This document shows positions 1 through 8,626 of a stretch of DNA of 36,664 nucleotides, one piece after another. Below the pieces are notes generated by a model. It did not search any database. It saw nothing but the letters and a program-made list of their open reading frames with translations, and was not told where the DNA came from. The stretch comes from an uncultured Pelagibacteraceae bacterium (lineage in GTDB: Bacteria; Pseudomonadota; Alphaproteobacteria; Pelagibacterales; Pelagibacteraceae): the NCBI GenBank assembly GCA_902593235.1, contig CACJHS010000010.1, positions 1 through 36,664 of the forward strand, written 5' to 3'. The stretch's first letter is position 1; every line of letters begins with the position of its first letter. Position numbers and translations under genes: made by a program.

Positions 1-400
1 AAATGTAATGGAAAGATTAGAATCTCTAAAAAAATGTAGATTTTTTTTGGCGACAGGTAAAAATGAAGATGAACAAAAAATTTTAACTGAATTATATGAT
101 ACAAAATTTAAAGAAAAATGTGTTGCCCTAGACAATCTTAATTTAAGAGAAATATTACCTGTTATTAAAAATTGTAATGTTGCAATCTGTAATGATACAA
201 GTTTCTCACATTTGTCATCAGCATTAGGAATTAAAACAATTACATTGATGGCAGATACTCCATTAATTTATGGTTCTTACAGTACAAATATGTATCCGAT
301 AATTCCTGATGGAGAAATAACAGTTTCTCATAATACACTTGGTAAAGACAAAATTAATCCAGATAAAATCTACGAAAAGCTATTATCAATAATTAACTAA
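1..400 (+). CDS. Glycosyltransferase family 9 (heptosyltransferase-like), C-terminal part, truncated by window edge
   Basis: ORF 8-400; 'NCNVAICNDTSFSHLSSALGIKTITLM' resembles the GT9 motif (D-T/S-x-x-x-H-x-A-A-x-G); no RBS before the first Met, so probably the 3' end of a longer gene. Confidence 0.65.
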   Translation, partial: NVMERLESLKKCRFFLATGKNEDEQKILTELYDTKFKEKCVALDNLNLREILPVIKNCNVAICNDTSFSHLSSALGIKTITLMADTPLIYGSYSTNMYPIIPDGEITVSHNTLGKDKINPDKIYEKLLSIIN

Positions 401-900
401 GAGATATCTTTAAGAACTATCTCTTTTGCTTCATTAACTATAGCTGATAATCTTGAGGTTTCTGGGGAAATATCTGGATGAATTTTTTTTTGAATTTTTT
501 GGTAAGCTTTGTTAAGTGCTTCTTTGGTTGGTTTCTTATTGATATCTAAATTTAAAATCTTATATGCCTCATTTGTTGATAATGATGAGGAATTATTATT
601 TTGATATTGATTAAAAGAAAATCTTCCTGAATTTCTTAAAGTTTGAATAAGCCTATAAAGAGAAACCAATTGAATCAATGATAAACCTTTAAGTTTTACT
701 AGAGCAAGGCTTGCAAGAGTTAATGGCAATGTAAGTAAAAATTTTCCTCCAATAGCAAATAAAACTGCTAATAAAGCCAATAATAAAATTGTTATTAGTC
801 TCACCCCTTTTGACATTTTTTTTGGAGAAATATTTGACCACCATCTTAATAAAAAATATAAGATGACTAAAATTACAAGTAGATAAATAATAATATTCAT
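397..900 (-). CDS. Membrane-anchored J-domain (DnaJ-like) protein
   Basis: N-terminal hydrophobic segments plus C-terminal J-domain-like 'EAYKILNLDINKKPTKEALNKAYQKIQKKIHPD' with HPD motif; start placed at internal Met (MNIIIYLLVI). Confidence 0.75.
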   Translation of the reverse strand: MNIIIYLLVILVILYFLLRWWSNISPKKMSKGVRLITILLLALLAVLFAIGGKFLLTLPLTLASLALVKLKGLSLIQLVSLYRLIQTLRNSGRFSFNQYQNNNSSSLSTNEAYKILNLDINKKPTKEALNKAYQKIQKKIHPDISPETSRLSAIVNEAKEIVLKDIS

Positions 901-915
901 ATATTTCCTTATTTG

Positions 916-2991
916 ATGAAAGTACCACAACTTAAAAAAAAACTAGAGATAAAATCTTGTCACAATATTAAGTGGGAAGATAATTATAGCTGGATTCATC
1001 AAAAAGATATTTTGGAAGTTCTCAGAGATAAAAGCAAGTTAGATCCTGAAGTTAAAAAATATTTAGAAGACGAAAATACTTACACAGAACACCATTTAAA
1101 AGATACAAAAGATATTCAAAAAAAATTATTCGATGAAATTAAAGGAAGAATTAAATTAGAAGATGAATCTTTACCCTATAAAGATCATACCTATGAGTAT
1201 TGGACAAAAACTACAACAAAAGGAAATTATTCGATAAAACTGAGAAAAAAAATTGGTTCAAAAAATTTAGAAGAAATATGGAATGGAGATAAAGAAAAAG
1301 AAAAACTTAAAACTGAATATTTTGGAGTTGGTGATTTAGAGGTAAGTAATAATGATAAATATCTAGGATACTCTTTAGATCTTAAAGGTTCTGAATATTA
1401 TACAATTTATTTAAGAGATATAAAAACAAACAAAATTATTTCAAAAGAAATTGCAGAAACATCGGGAGGAATAACATTTAGTTTGGATGATAAATATATT
1501 TTTTATTCTAAACTTGATGAAAATCATAGAGCAAGAACAATATACAGGCACAGAATAGGTGATTTTGAGGGCAAAGATGAATTAATATTTGAGGAGAAAA
1601 GTGAGGCTTTTACAGTAGGAATTGGAAAAAGCTCAGATGAAAAATATTTTTTTATAAATACTTCTGACCATAATACTTCAGAGCAATATTACTTTAAATC
1701 AGATGAATTAAATCCATCTCCAAAACTTATTATTAAAAGAGAAAGAGGTGTTCTGTATTCTGTTAATTCATGGGATGGTAAATTTTATAATCATACAAAT
1801 AAAAATGCTGAAGACTTTAAAATTGATATTTGTGACAATTTAGTAAATCAAAATTGGCAAACATATATTCCAGCAAAAGATGAAGTTTTAATTGGTGGAT
1901 TAACATTCCTTAAAAATTGGATTATTCGTGGTGAAACATCAGATGCACTAGATAAATTATTTGTCAAAAATATTTCTACAAATATAGAGGAAGAATTAAT
2001 TTTTTCTGATGAATCTGTTTATGTTCCAGGAGTAAGCTTAACTCAAAAAGATAGAAATACTGATGAAGTTTATTTAGGATACTCATCACCCAAAACTCCT
2101 TCTAGAGTGTTTAAATATAATTTAGCAACAAAATCTAAAGAACTTGTGAAAGAGCAAGAAATTCCTTCTGGTCATAATAAAGATGACTATATTGTTGAGA
2201 GAGTTGAGTTTAAATCTCATGACGGAAGAATGGTTCCATTAACAATTACTAGACACAAAAAAACAAAAATTGATGGGTCTGCAAATGTTTTATTGTATGG
2301 ATATGGGTCTTATGGAAATTCTATGTCCCCAAGTTTTTCTTCTACAAGACTAAGTCTTATCAATAGAGATATAATTTGGGCTACAGCTCATATCAGAGGT
2401 GGTATGGAAAAAGGTATGAAGTGGTGGAAAGAGGGAAAATTAACAAACAAAAAAAATACTTTTGAAGATTATATCTACGCAGCAAAATATTTGATCGAAA
2501 AGAATTATACGTCAAAAGGAAATATTATTGGAATGGGTGGATCAGCTGGAGGATTATTAATGGGAGCTGTAGTCAATCAATCTCCTGAATTATTTTTAGG
2601 AATTATAATGGCTGTTCCTTTTGTGGATTCTTTAACAACAAATCTTGATCATTCTTTACCTTTAACTGTGGGAGAATTTGACGAATTTGGAAATGCAAAA
2701 GAGAATAAAGAACACTTTGATTATATTTTTTCATATGCACCCTACAACAATATTAAAAAAATGGATTATCCACATATTTTTATTACAACAAGTTTAAGTG
2801 ATAATAGAGTTTTATTTGATGAACCTGCAAAGTTCACAGCAAAACTTAGAGACTATAAAACAGATAATAATTTACTTCTTTTAAAAACCGAAATGAATGC
2901 TGGTCATGGTGGAAAATCTGGAAGAGATGGGGCAATAGAAGAAATTGCTATTGACTATGCATTTGCATTAAAGATTTCTAAAAAAATTTAG
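916..2991 (+). CDS. ptrB: Oligopeptidase B / prolyl oligopeptidase family (S9A) serine peptidase
   Basis: GxSxG nucleophile motif 'GMGGSAGGLLMGAVVNQSPELF', C-terminal 'NAGHGGKSGR' catalytic His region, N-terminal beta-propeller-like region; ATG at 916 preferred over TTG at 913. Confidence 0.88.
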   Translation: MKVPQLKKKLEIKSCHNIKWEDNYSWIHQKDILEVLRDKSKLDPEVKKYLEDENTYTEHHLKDTKDIQKKLFDEIKGRIKLEDESLPYKDHTYEYWTKTTTKGNYSIKLRKKIGSKNLEEIWNGDKEKEKLKTEYFGVGDLEVSNNDKYLGYSLDLKGSEYYTIYLRDIKTNKIISKEIAETSGGITFSLDDKYIFYSKLDENHRARTIYRHRIGDFEGKDELIFEEKSEAFTVGIGKSSDEKYFFINTSDHNTSEQYYFKSDELNPSPKLIIKRERGVLYSVNSWDGKFYNHTNKNAEDFKIDICDNLVNQNWQTYIPAKDEVLIGGLTFLKNWIIRGETSDALDKLFVKNISTNIEEELIFSDESVYVPGVSLTQKDRNTDEVYLGYSSPKTPSRVFKYNLATKSKELVKEQEIPSGHNKDDYIVERVEFKSHDGRMVPLTITRHKKTKIDGSANVLLYGYGSYGNSMSPSFSSTRLSLINRDIIWATAHIRGGMEKGMKWWKEGKLTNKKNTFEDYIYAAKYLIEKNYTSKGNIIGMGGSAGGLLMGAVVNQSPELFLGIIMAVPFVDSLTTNLDHSLPLTVGEFDEFGNAKENKEHFDYIFSYAPYNNIKKMDYPHIFITTSLSDNRVLFDEPAKFTAKLRDYKTDNNLLLLKTEMNAGHGGKSGRDGAIEEIAIDYAFALKISKKI

Positions 2992-3003
2992 TACATTTTA
3001 AAT

Positions 3004-3031
3004 CTTGAAAAAAACAAATTAATTACCATAT
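3004..3031 (+). promoter_or_regulatory. Sigma32 (RpoH)-like promoter of hsp20
   Basis: CTTGAAA (3004-3010), 13-nt spacer, TACCATAT (3024-3031) versus textbook CTTGAAA-N13-15-CCCCATNT. Confidence 0.6.
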
Positions 3032-3038
3032 AAATCAG

Positions 3039-3093
3039 GTAAGTCGCCTAATGGGGCTTACAAAAATAAACTTGCTTAACAAAGGAGGATATT
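3039..3093 (+). promoter_or_regulatory. ROSE-like RNA thermometer candidate in hsp20 5'UTR
   Basis: Hairpin 1 GTAAGTC-g-CC/taat/GG-GGCTTAC (3039-3061); hairpin 2 CTTGCTT (3071-3077)/AACA/AAGGAGG (3082-3088) masks the SD with a central G-G mismatch; ATG at 3094. Confidence 0.6.
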
Positions 3094-3540
3094 ATGACAA
3101 GTAAGGATCTATCTATATTTAACTCACTTAGACCTTTTTCAATTGGTTTTGATGACATGTTCGACCAATTTGAAAATATGTTGGGAAATGGGAATTTGAC
3201 AATGCAGTCAAATTATCCACCCTACAACATCCGAAAGACAGGTAAAGACAACTATGCAATTGAAGTAGCATTGGCTGGCTTTAGCAAAAAAGACGTTGAG
3301 GTTGAGTTCGAGGACAATTTATTAACAGTAAGAACAAAACAAGTTAATAAGTCTGAGGACAGTGATGTTAATGGAGAAATTATACATAAAGGTATTTCTC
3401 AAAGACAATTCGCAAGATCATTCACTATTGCTGATGATGTAAAAGTTAATGGTGCTGAACTTAAAGATGGTCTTTTAACAATATCTTGTGAAAGAATAAT
3501 TCCAGAACATAAAAAAAAGAAGCTTATTGAAATTAAATAA
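3094..3540 (+). CDS. Hsp20/alpha-crystallin family small heat-shock protein (IbpA-like)
   Basis: Alpha-crystallin domain 'YNIRKTGKDNYAIEVALAGFSKKDVEVEFEDNLLTVR...IHKGISQRQFARSFTIADDVKVNGAELKDGLLTI'; strong SD AGGAGG. Confidence 0.95.
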   Translation: MTSKDLSIFNSLRPFSIGFDDMFDQFENMLGNGNLTMQSNYPPYNIRKTGKDNYAIEVALAGFSKKDVEVEFEDNLLTVRTKQVNKSEDSDVNGEIIHKGISQRQFARSFTIADDVKVNGAELKDGLLTISCERIIPEHKKKKLIEIK

Positions 3541-3553
3541 GTCTTAAACCTTG

Positions 3554-3585
3554 CTTGTGGGGATTTCTCCCCACAAGTTTTAATT
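3554..3585 (+). terminator. Rho-independent terminator after hsp20
   Basis: 10-bp perfect stem CTTGTGGGGA/TTTC/TCCCCACAAG followed by TTTTAATT. Confidence 0.85.
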
Positions 3586-3587
3586 AG

Positions 3588-4910
3588 TTATTTCTTTGCC
3601 ATTATAGCATTCAAAGCAAATGCTAATAATCCAGCAGGTATAAGTCCAGTTGTTAACAGTAGTTTTAAACTTATTCCAAAATCTGGAATATTTTTCACAA
3701 AGTCTGGTAACAATGACATCCCAATTCCAAAAGACAAAGAAAGAGCTAAGATTAATAAATTTCTTTGATCCATTTCTGCCCTTGAAATCAATTTAATACC
3801 AGCAGCCACAATCATACCAAACATAATAATTGCTGCTCCACCTATCACAGACTCTGGCATCGCTGCAATTATTCCACCTAATTTTGGAAATAATCCCATA
3901 AGAACCAAAACTATTCCAGCTATAGTTCCAACGTGTCTACTTACAACTCCTGTAAACGCAACTAGTCCAGCATTTTGTGAGTAAGATGTATTTGGCATCG
4001 CATTAAATATTGCACCAAATGCAGTACCTACACCATCCGCCATAATTCCACCTGATATTTCTTTATCTGTTGCTTCTCGTTTAGCACCACCCATAGTAGT
4101 AGCACTTATGTCTCCAATTGTTTCAATTGTTGTAACAACTGACATAAACAACATTAGAATTATTGCACCAGGTACAAAATCAATTCCATATTGAAGTGGC
4201 ATTGGAAATGCAAACCATGATGCAGATGCAATTTTACCGTAGTTAACCATTCCTAGTGCTGCTGCAACTATGAAACCAGCTACTATTCCAATTAAAATTG
4301 AGGCTGCAGAAGCCATTCCTTTTCCTCTAAGATTGAAAAAGATAGCAACTATGAACACTGAAGCGGCAACTGTTAAGTGATTTGCATTTGCAAAGATTTC
4401 AGGTTTATTATTCATTAACCATCCACCTCCACCAGCATACATAAAACCAACTTTAAGCAAACTAAATCCAATCATAAGTACAACTATACCAGTGACTAAT
4501 GGTGGGAATAGATGTCTTATTGGTTTTAAAACTTTTCCAATAAAAATTTGAAAAATTCCTCCAATGAACGCTGCTGTAAATACCGCACCTAATCCTGCTG
4601 CTTTAAATGGTAGCATAATTGGTATAAACGCAAAACTTGTTCCTTGAACAATAGGAAGTCTTGCACCAATTTCTTTGTATCCAACTGTTTGGATAATTGT
4701 TGCAACTCCCGCAACAAACAAAGCCATTTGAATCAAAAATATTTTTTGCTCAGGCGTTTGACCAAAAACTCCAGCCACAATTATAGGAACCGTTATATTA
4801 CCAGCAAACATTGCTAGTACATGCTGAATTCCTAAAGGTATGGATTTATTTAATGGAAGTTTTTTATCCGGACTGTTTGTAGAGCCCGCTCTTGTTTTTC
4901 TTGAAGCCAT
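3588..4910 (-). CDS. NCS2 family nucleobase (xanthine/uric acid/uracil) permease
   Basis: Polytopic; 'QHVLAMFAGNITVPIIVAG', 'QGTSFAFIPIM', 'PNTSYSQNAGLVAFTGVVSRHVG', 'MPESVIGGAAIIMFGMI' typical of NCS2 permeases. Confidence 0.93.
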   Translation of the reverse strand: MASRKTRAGSTNSPDKKLPLNKSIPLGIQHVLAMFAGNITVPIIVAGVFGQTPEQKIFLIQMALFVAGVATIIQTVGYKEIGARLPIVQGTSFAFIPIMLPFKAAGLGAVFTAAFIGGIFQIFIGKVLKPIRHLFPPLVTGIVVLMIGFSLLKVGFMYAGGGGWLMNNKPEIFANANHLTVAASVFIVAIFFNLRGKGMASAASILIGIVAGFIVAAALGMVNYGKIASASWFAFPMPLQYGIDFVPGAIILMLFMSVVTTIETIGDISATTMGGAKREATDKEISGGIMADGVGTAFGAIFNAMPNTSYSQNAGLVAFTGVVSRHVGTIAGIVLVLMGLFPKLGGIIAAMPESVIGGAAIIMFGMIVAAGIKLISRAEMDQRNLLILALSLSFGIGMSLLPDFVKNIPDFGISLKLLLTTGLIPAGLLAFALNAIMAKK

Positions 4911-5048
4911 ATAACCTCCGTCGTTAACTAAATAGACGTTACATTATTGGCTATGAATTAATATAAAAAAACTGATTAGTTTAGAACAACTCCACTTTAG
5001 ATAGTAAAAAAAACCTATAATGAGCAGATTTATTTTAATTAATAAATT

Positions 5049-5354
5049 TTAAAAGCAACCGTTTGAAACAAAACCCACAACTATATTTTCTGAATTTATT
5101 TCAAACCTACGTTCACATGGAACAAGGTATTTTTTACTATTATAAACAAACTCAAAATTACCTTTAGCATTTTTAAAGTCCTCGTCTGGTTTTCCAAGCT
5201 CCATCTGAAGTTCACTAGCTGATTTTCCAAGAAATTTACTTAATTTTTCATTTTCTTTTTCAACAATTGCGTCTGTTTTATCTTTAACAGTTTGACACCC
5301 TGAAAAAAAAATTAATATAATTACAAGACTTATTGCTGATTTTAATTTTGACAT
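5049..5354 (-). CDS. Small lipoprotein, SmpA/OmlA-like
   Basis: Lipobox 'IFFSGC', then 'LGKSASELQMELGKPDEDFKNAKGNFEFVYNSKKY' resembling small outer-membrane assembly lipoproteins. Confidence 0.6.
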   Translation of the reverse strand: MSKLKSAISLVIILIFFSGCQTVKDKTDAIVEKENEKLSKFLGKSASELQMELGKPDEDFKNAKGNFEFVYNSKKYLVPCERRFEINSENIVVGFVSNGCF

Positions 5355-5480
5355 AAGTTTAAATTAACACTTTTTGTTTCACAAATTATTAACTTTTAAG
5401 TTGTATAAATAATTTATTTCTTATTACTTTATAGTTTTATTATAGTAACAATTGTGTTCTTTATTTGATTGTCTAAGCAT

Positions 5481-6071
5481 ATGAATGAAAAAGCCCTAGA
5501 AAAGATACTAAATATATTTTTAAGAGAAGTTTTACCCTTAACTGAACAAGGTGTTGCCAAAGGTAGTAAAATATTTGGTGCCGCAATAATTAAAAAAGAT
5601 GATTTATCTGTTGTAGTTGCAGAAACAAACAATGAAATAGAAAATCCATTGTGGCATGGTGAGATGCATACTCTTAAAAAATTTTATGAATTAGATGCAA
5701 ATAAAAGACCAATAGAAAAAGACTGCATGTTCTTAAGTTCACATGAGCCTTGCAGTATGTGTTTGAGTGCAATCACATTTTCTGGATTTGATAATTTTTA
5801 TTATTTGTTTCCGTATACTGACACAAATGATGAATTTAATATTCCACATGATTTAAATATACTCAAAGAAGTATTTAAAATTAATGATGGAGAATATAAT
5901 AAAGAAAATTCATATTGGAAAAGTCAGAATATAAATTTACTTATTGAAAATTTACCCTCTTCAAAAAAAGAAAATATTTTAAATCAATTAGACGAAATTA
6001 AAAAAAAATATCGAAAATTATCAAATCAATATCAGGAAAATAAGGATGGAAATTCTATACCATTAAATTAA
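5481..6071 (+). CDS. Cytidine/deoxycytidylate deaminase superfamily protein (nucleobase deaminase-like)
   Basis: Zinc motifs HGE (LWHGEMHTL) and EPCSMC; start chosen at ATG 5481 rather than TTG 5469; ends 3 nt before the ABC ATPase start. Confidence 0.75.
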   Translation: MNEKALEKILNIFLREVLPLTEQGVAKGSKIFGAAIIKKDDLSVVVAETNNEIENPLWHGEMHTLKKFYELDANKRPIEKDCMFLSSHEPCSMCLSAITFSGFDNFYYLFPYTDTNDEFNIPHDLNILKEVFKINDGEYNKENSYWKSQNINLLIENLPSSKKENILNQLDEIKKKYRKLSNQYQENKDGNSIPLN

Positions 6072-6074
6072 TTA

Positions 6075-7565
6075 ATGAATACAAACCTTAAAATTTCAAA
6101 TGTAACTAAAATATATCCTGGGTGTGTTGCAAACGACAATATTTCACTCGAATTTAATAGTGGTAAAATTTATGCTCTTCTTGGAGAAAATGGTGCTGGA
6201 AAATCTACACTAGTTAAAATTCTATCAGGAGTCATCATTCCTGACGAAGGTAAAATTTATTTAAATGAAAATAATCTAAAGCTTAATTCACCATTAGATG
6301 CAAAAAAAAATGATATCGGAATGGTATTCCAGCATTTTAATCTTTTTGAAACTTTATCCGTATTTGAAAACTTAATAATAGACTCAGATGAACAAAGGGA
6401 AAGTGTAAGAGAAAAAATTGATGCAATTATGAAAAAATATAATTTTTCAGTTGATCTTGATATTCCTGTTCTAAATCTATCAGCAGGTCAAAAACAGAAA
6501 GTGGAAATAATAAGATGCCTAATAAGGAGTCCAAAAGTTTTAATTATGGATGAACCAACATCTGTATTAACAGAACAAGAAACGAGTGAATTATTCTTAT
6601 CGTTGAAAAAATTTTCAGATGAAGGAATTTTAATTATTTATATTACACATAAACTAAAGGAAGTTATGCAGCTTTGTGATGAAGTTGCTGTAATGAGAAG
6701 AGGAAAGTTAGTTTCTGTAAGTGAAATAAAGAACGAAAATATTGAGTCACTTGCTAACAAAATGGTGGGTCAGAACCTAAAAACAATTAAGAAAAAAAAG
6801 GCAAAAACTTCATCAGATCAATTAATTAAAATAACGAATCTTAATTTTACAAGTGAAGATCCTTTTGAAACAAATTTAATGGATATTAATTTTTCTGTTA
6901 ATCGAGGGGAGTGTTTAGGAATTGCTGGTATATCAGGAAACGGACAAAGTGAATTATTTCAAGTATTAAGTGGTGAAATTATTTCGGAAAAGAACTCTAT
7001 AGAATTTAACAATAATTACATAGGAGATTTAAGTCCTCAAGAAAGAAGAGAATATTTGATGGCCTTTTCTCCAGAGGATAGGCTTGAGCAGGCTGCAATT
7101 CCACAAATGAAAATTTTTGAAAATGTAGCTCTAAACAATTTTAAATCATCAAATTTTTTTAATAATGGATTAATAAACGAAAACAAAATTAAAGAACATT
7201 CCAAAAAAATAATTTCAGATTTTAATGTTAATACGGACAACATTGAATTAAAAAGCCAATTTTTGTCCGGAGGTAATCTTCAAAAATTAATTATTGGAAG
7301 AGAATTAATAACATCTCCAGATTTATTAATTTGTTTTAATCCAACTTGGGGTCTAGATGTTGGAGCAATAAATTATATCCACGAAACATTGATTAAAATC
7401 AATGAACAAAATAAATCAATTATATTAATATCTACAGACACTGATGAGTTATTAAAATTAAGTGATAAAATTTCAGTAATTCATAAAGGAAAGTTGTCAA
7501 AAATTATGAATTCTGAAGAAGTTACCTCTGAAAAACTTGGGATACTAATGGGAGGAGCAAATTGA
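6075..7565 (+). CDS. Nucleoside/BMP-type ABC importer, duplicated ATP-binding subunit
   Basis: Walker A 'GENGAGKSTLVK', signature 'LSAGQKQKVEI', Walker B 'VLIMDEPTS'; second degenerate NBD 'GISGNGQSE' and 'LSGGNLQKLIIGRE'. Confidence 0.93.
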   Translation: MNTNLKISNVTKIYPGCVANDNISLEFNSGKIYALLGENGAGKSTLVKILSGVIIPDEGKIYLNENNLKLNSPLDAKKNDIGMVFQHFNLFETLSVFENLIIDSDEQRESVREKIDAIMKKYNFSVDLDIPVLNLSAGQKQKVEIIRCLIRSPKVLIMDEPTSVLTEQETSELFLSLKKFSDEGILIIYITHKLKEVMQLCDEVAVMRRGKLVSVSEIKNENIESLANKMVGQNLKTIKKKKAKTSSDQLIKITNLNFTSEDPFETNLMDINFSVNRGECLGIAGISGNGQSELFQVLSGEIISEKNSIEFNNNYIGDLSPQERREYLMAFSPEDRLEQAAIPQMKIFENVALNNFKSSNFFNNGLINENKIKEHSKKIISDFNVNTDNIELKSQFLSGGNLQKLIIGRELITSPDLLICFNPTWGLDVGAINYIHETLIKINEQNKSIILISTDTDELLKLSDKISVIHKGKLSKIMNSEEVTSEKLGILMGGAN

Positions 7566-8626
7566 TTAAAATCGTAAAAAGAGATCAACCATCAAGAGCT
7601 ATTTTTTTCTTTACACCCGTATTAGCTATTATTCTAACATTAGTAGCGGGAGGTTTGATTTTTTTTATTTTAGGTTTTAAACCATTTGAAGCTCTTAAAT
7701 TTTTTTTCATAGTTCCAATTGCAGATAAATATGGTTTCAGTGAATTACTATTAAAAGCTACACCTCTTTGTTTAATAGCAATCGGTTTATCTTTTTGTTT
7801 TAAAAGTAATAACTGGAATATTGGAGCCGAAGGACAATTAACTTTCGGGGCGATAGTTTCTGGAGGAGTTGCATTATTGTTTTATGAGCAAGAAGGATTT
7901 TACATTCTTCCAACAGTAATTTTAGCTGGTGCAATCGGTGGTATGCTTTATGCATCAATACCCGCAATATTAAAAACTTACTTTAATACAAATGAAATAT
8001 TAGTAAGTCTTATGTTGGTATATGTCTCAAAATTAATTTTAGACTATCTTGTTGTTGGCCCTTGGAGTAATCCAGAGGGGTTTAATTTTCCTGAAACTAG
8101 ACAGTTCAGTGACTCTGCTAAACTTCCGTTGTTATTTGAAGGACTGAGAATTCACGCGGGAATATTTTTAGCTTTAGCTGCGGTGGTTATCAGTTGGTTT
8201 GTTTTTTATAAAACGTATTTAGGGTTCCAAATGAAAGTTTCGGGTTTTAGTTTAAAGACAGCAAAATATGCCGGATACAAAGGTAAAAAAATGATCATCC
8301 TTGTTTTTCTAATAAGTGGTGCTTGCGCAGGTTTAGCTGGAGTTGGAGAAATAACTGGACCTATTGGACAGCTTCATAGAGAAATTTCTCCAGATTATGG
8401 TTTTACTGCTATAATTGTAGCGTTTTTGGGTCGTTTACATCCTGTCGGTATTATCTTTGCATCTCTAGTCGTTGCAATAACTTATCTGGGTGCTGAGACA
8501 GCTCAAATATTTATGCAAATACCTAAATATACTGGTCAGGTTTTTCAAGGAATGATTTTATTTTTTCTTCTTGCATCAGATTATTTACTTTTTTTCAAAA
8601 TTAAATTTATAGGTTTAAAAAAATGA
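7562..8626 (+). CDS. ABC importer permease (BPD_transp_2 family) 1
   Basis: Polytopic; 'GAEGQLTFGAI', 'NTNEILVSLMLVYVSKLILDYL'; TTG start overlapping the ATPase stop. Confidence 0.9.
   Translation: MIKIVKRDQPSRAIFFFTPVLAIILTLVAGGLIFFILGFKPFEALKFFFIVPIADKYGFSELLLKATPLCLIAIGLSFCFKSNNWNIGAEGQLTFGAIVSGGVALLFYEQEGFYILPTVILAGAIGGMLYASIPAILKTYFNTNEILVSLMLVYVSKLILDYLVVGPWSNPEGFNFPETRQFSDSAKLPLLFEGLRIHAGIFLALAAVVISWFVFYKTYLGFQMKVSGFSLKTAKYAGYKGKKMIILVFLISGACAGLAGVGEITGPIGQLHREISPDYGFTAIIVAFLGRLHPVGIIFASLVVAITYLGAETAQIFMQIPKYTGQVFQGMILFFLLASDYLLFFKIKFIGLKK

Noticed and set aside
689-928. Antisense ORF overlapping the J-domain protein
   Set aside because: Shifted-frame ORF on the same strand as a better gene; composition is random and no RBS is evident.
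5429-5632. Minus-strand ORF (67 aa) over the deaminase start
   Set aside because: Overlaps a clear deaminase gene with zinc motifs; no family resemblance.
7037-7243. Minus-strand ORF (68 aa) within the ABC ATPase
   Set aside because: Fully inside a well-conserved gene; likely chance.
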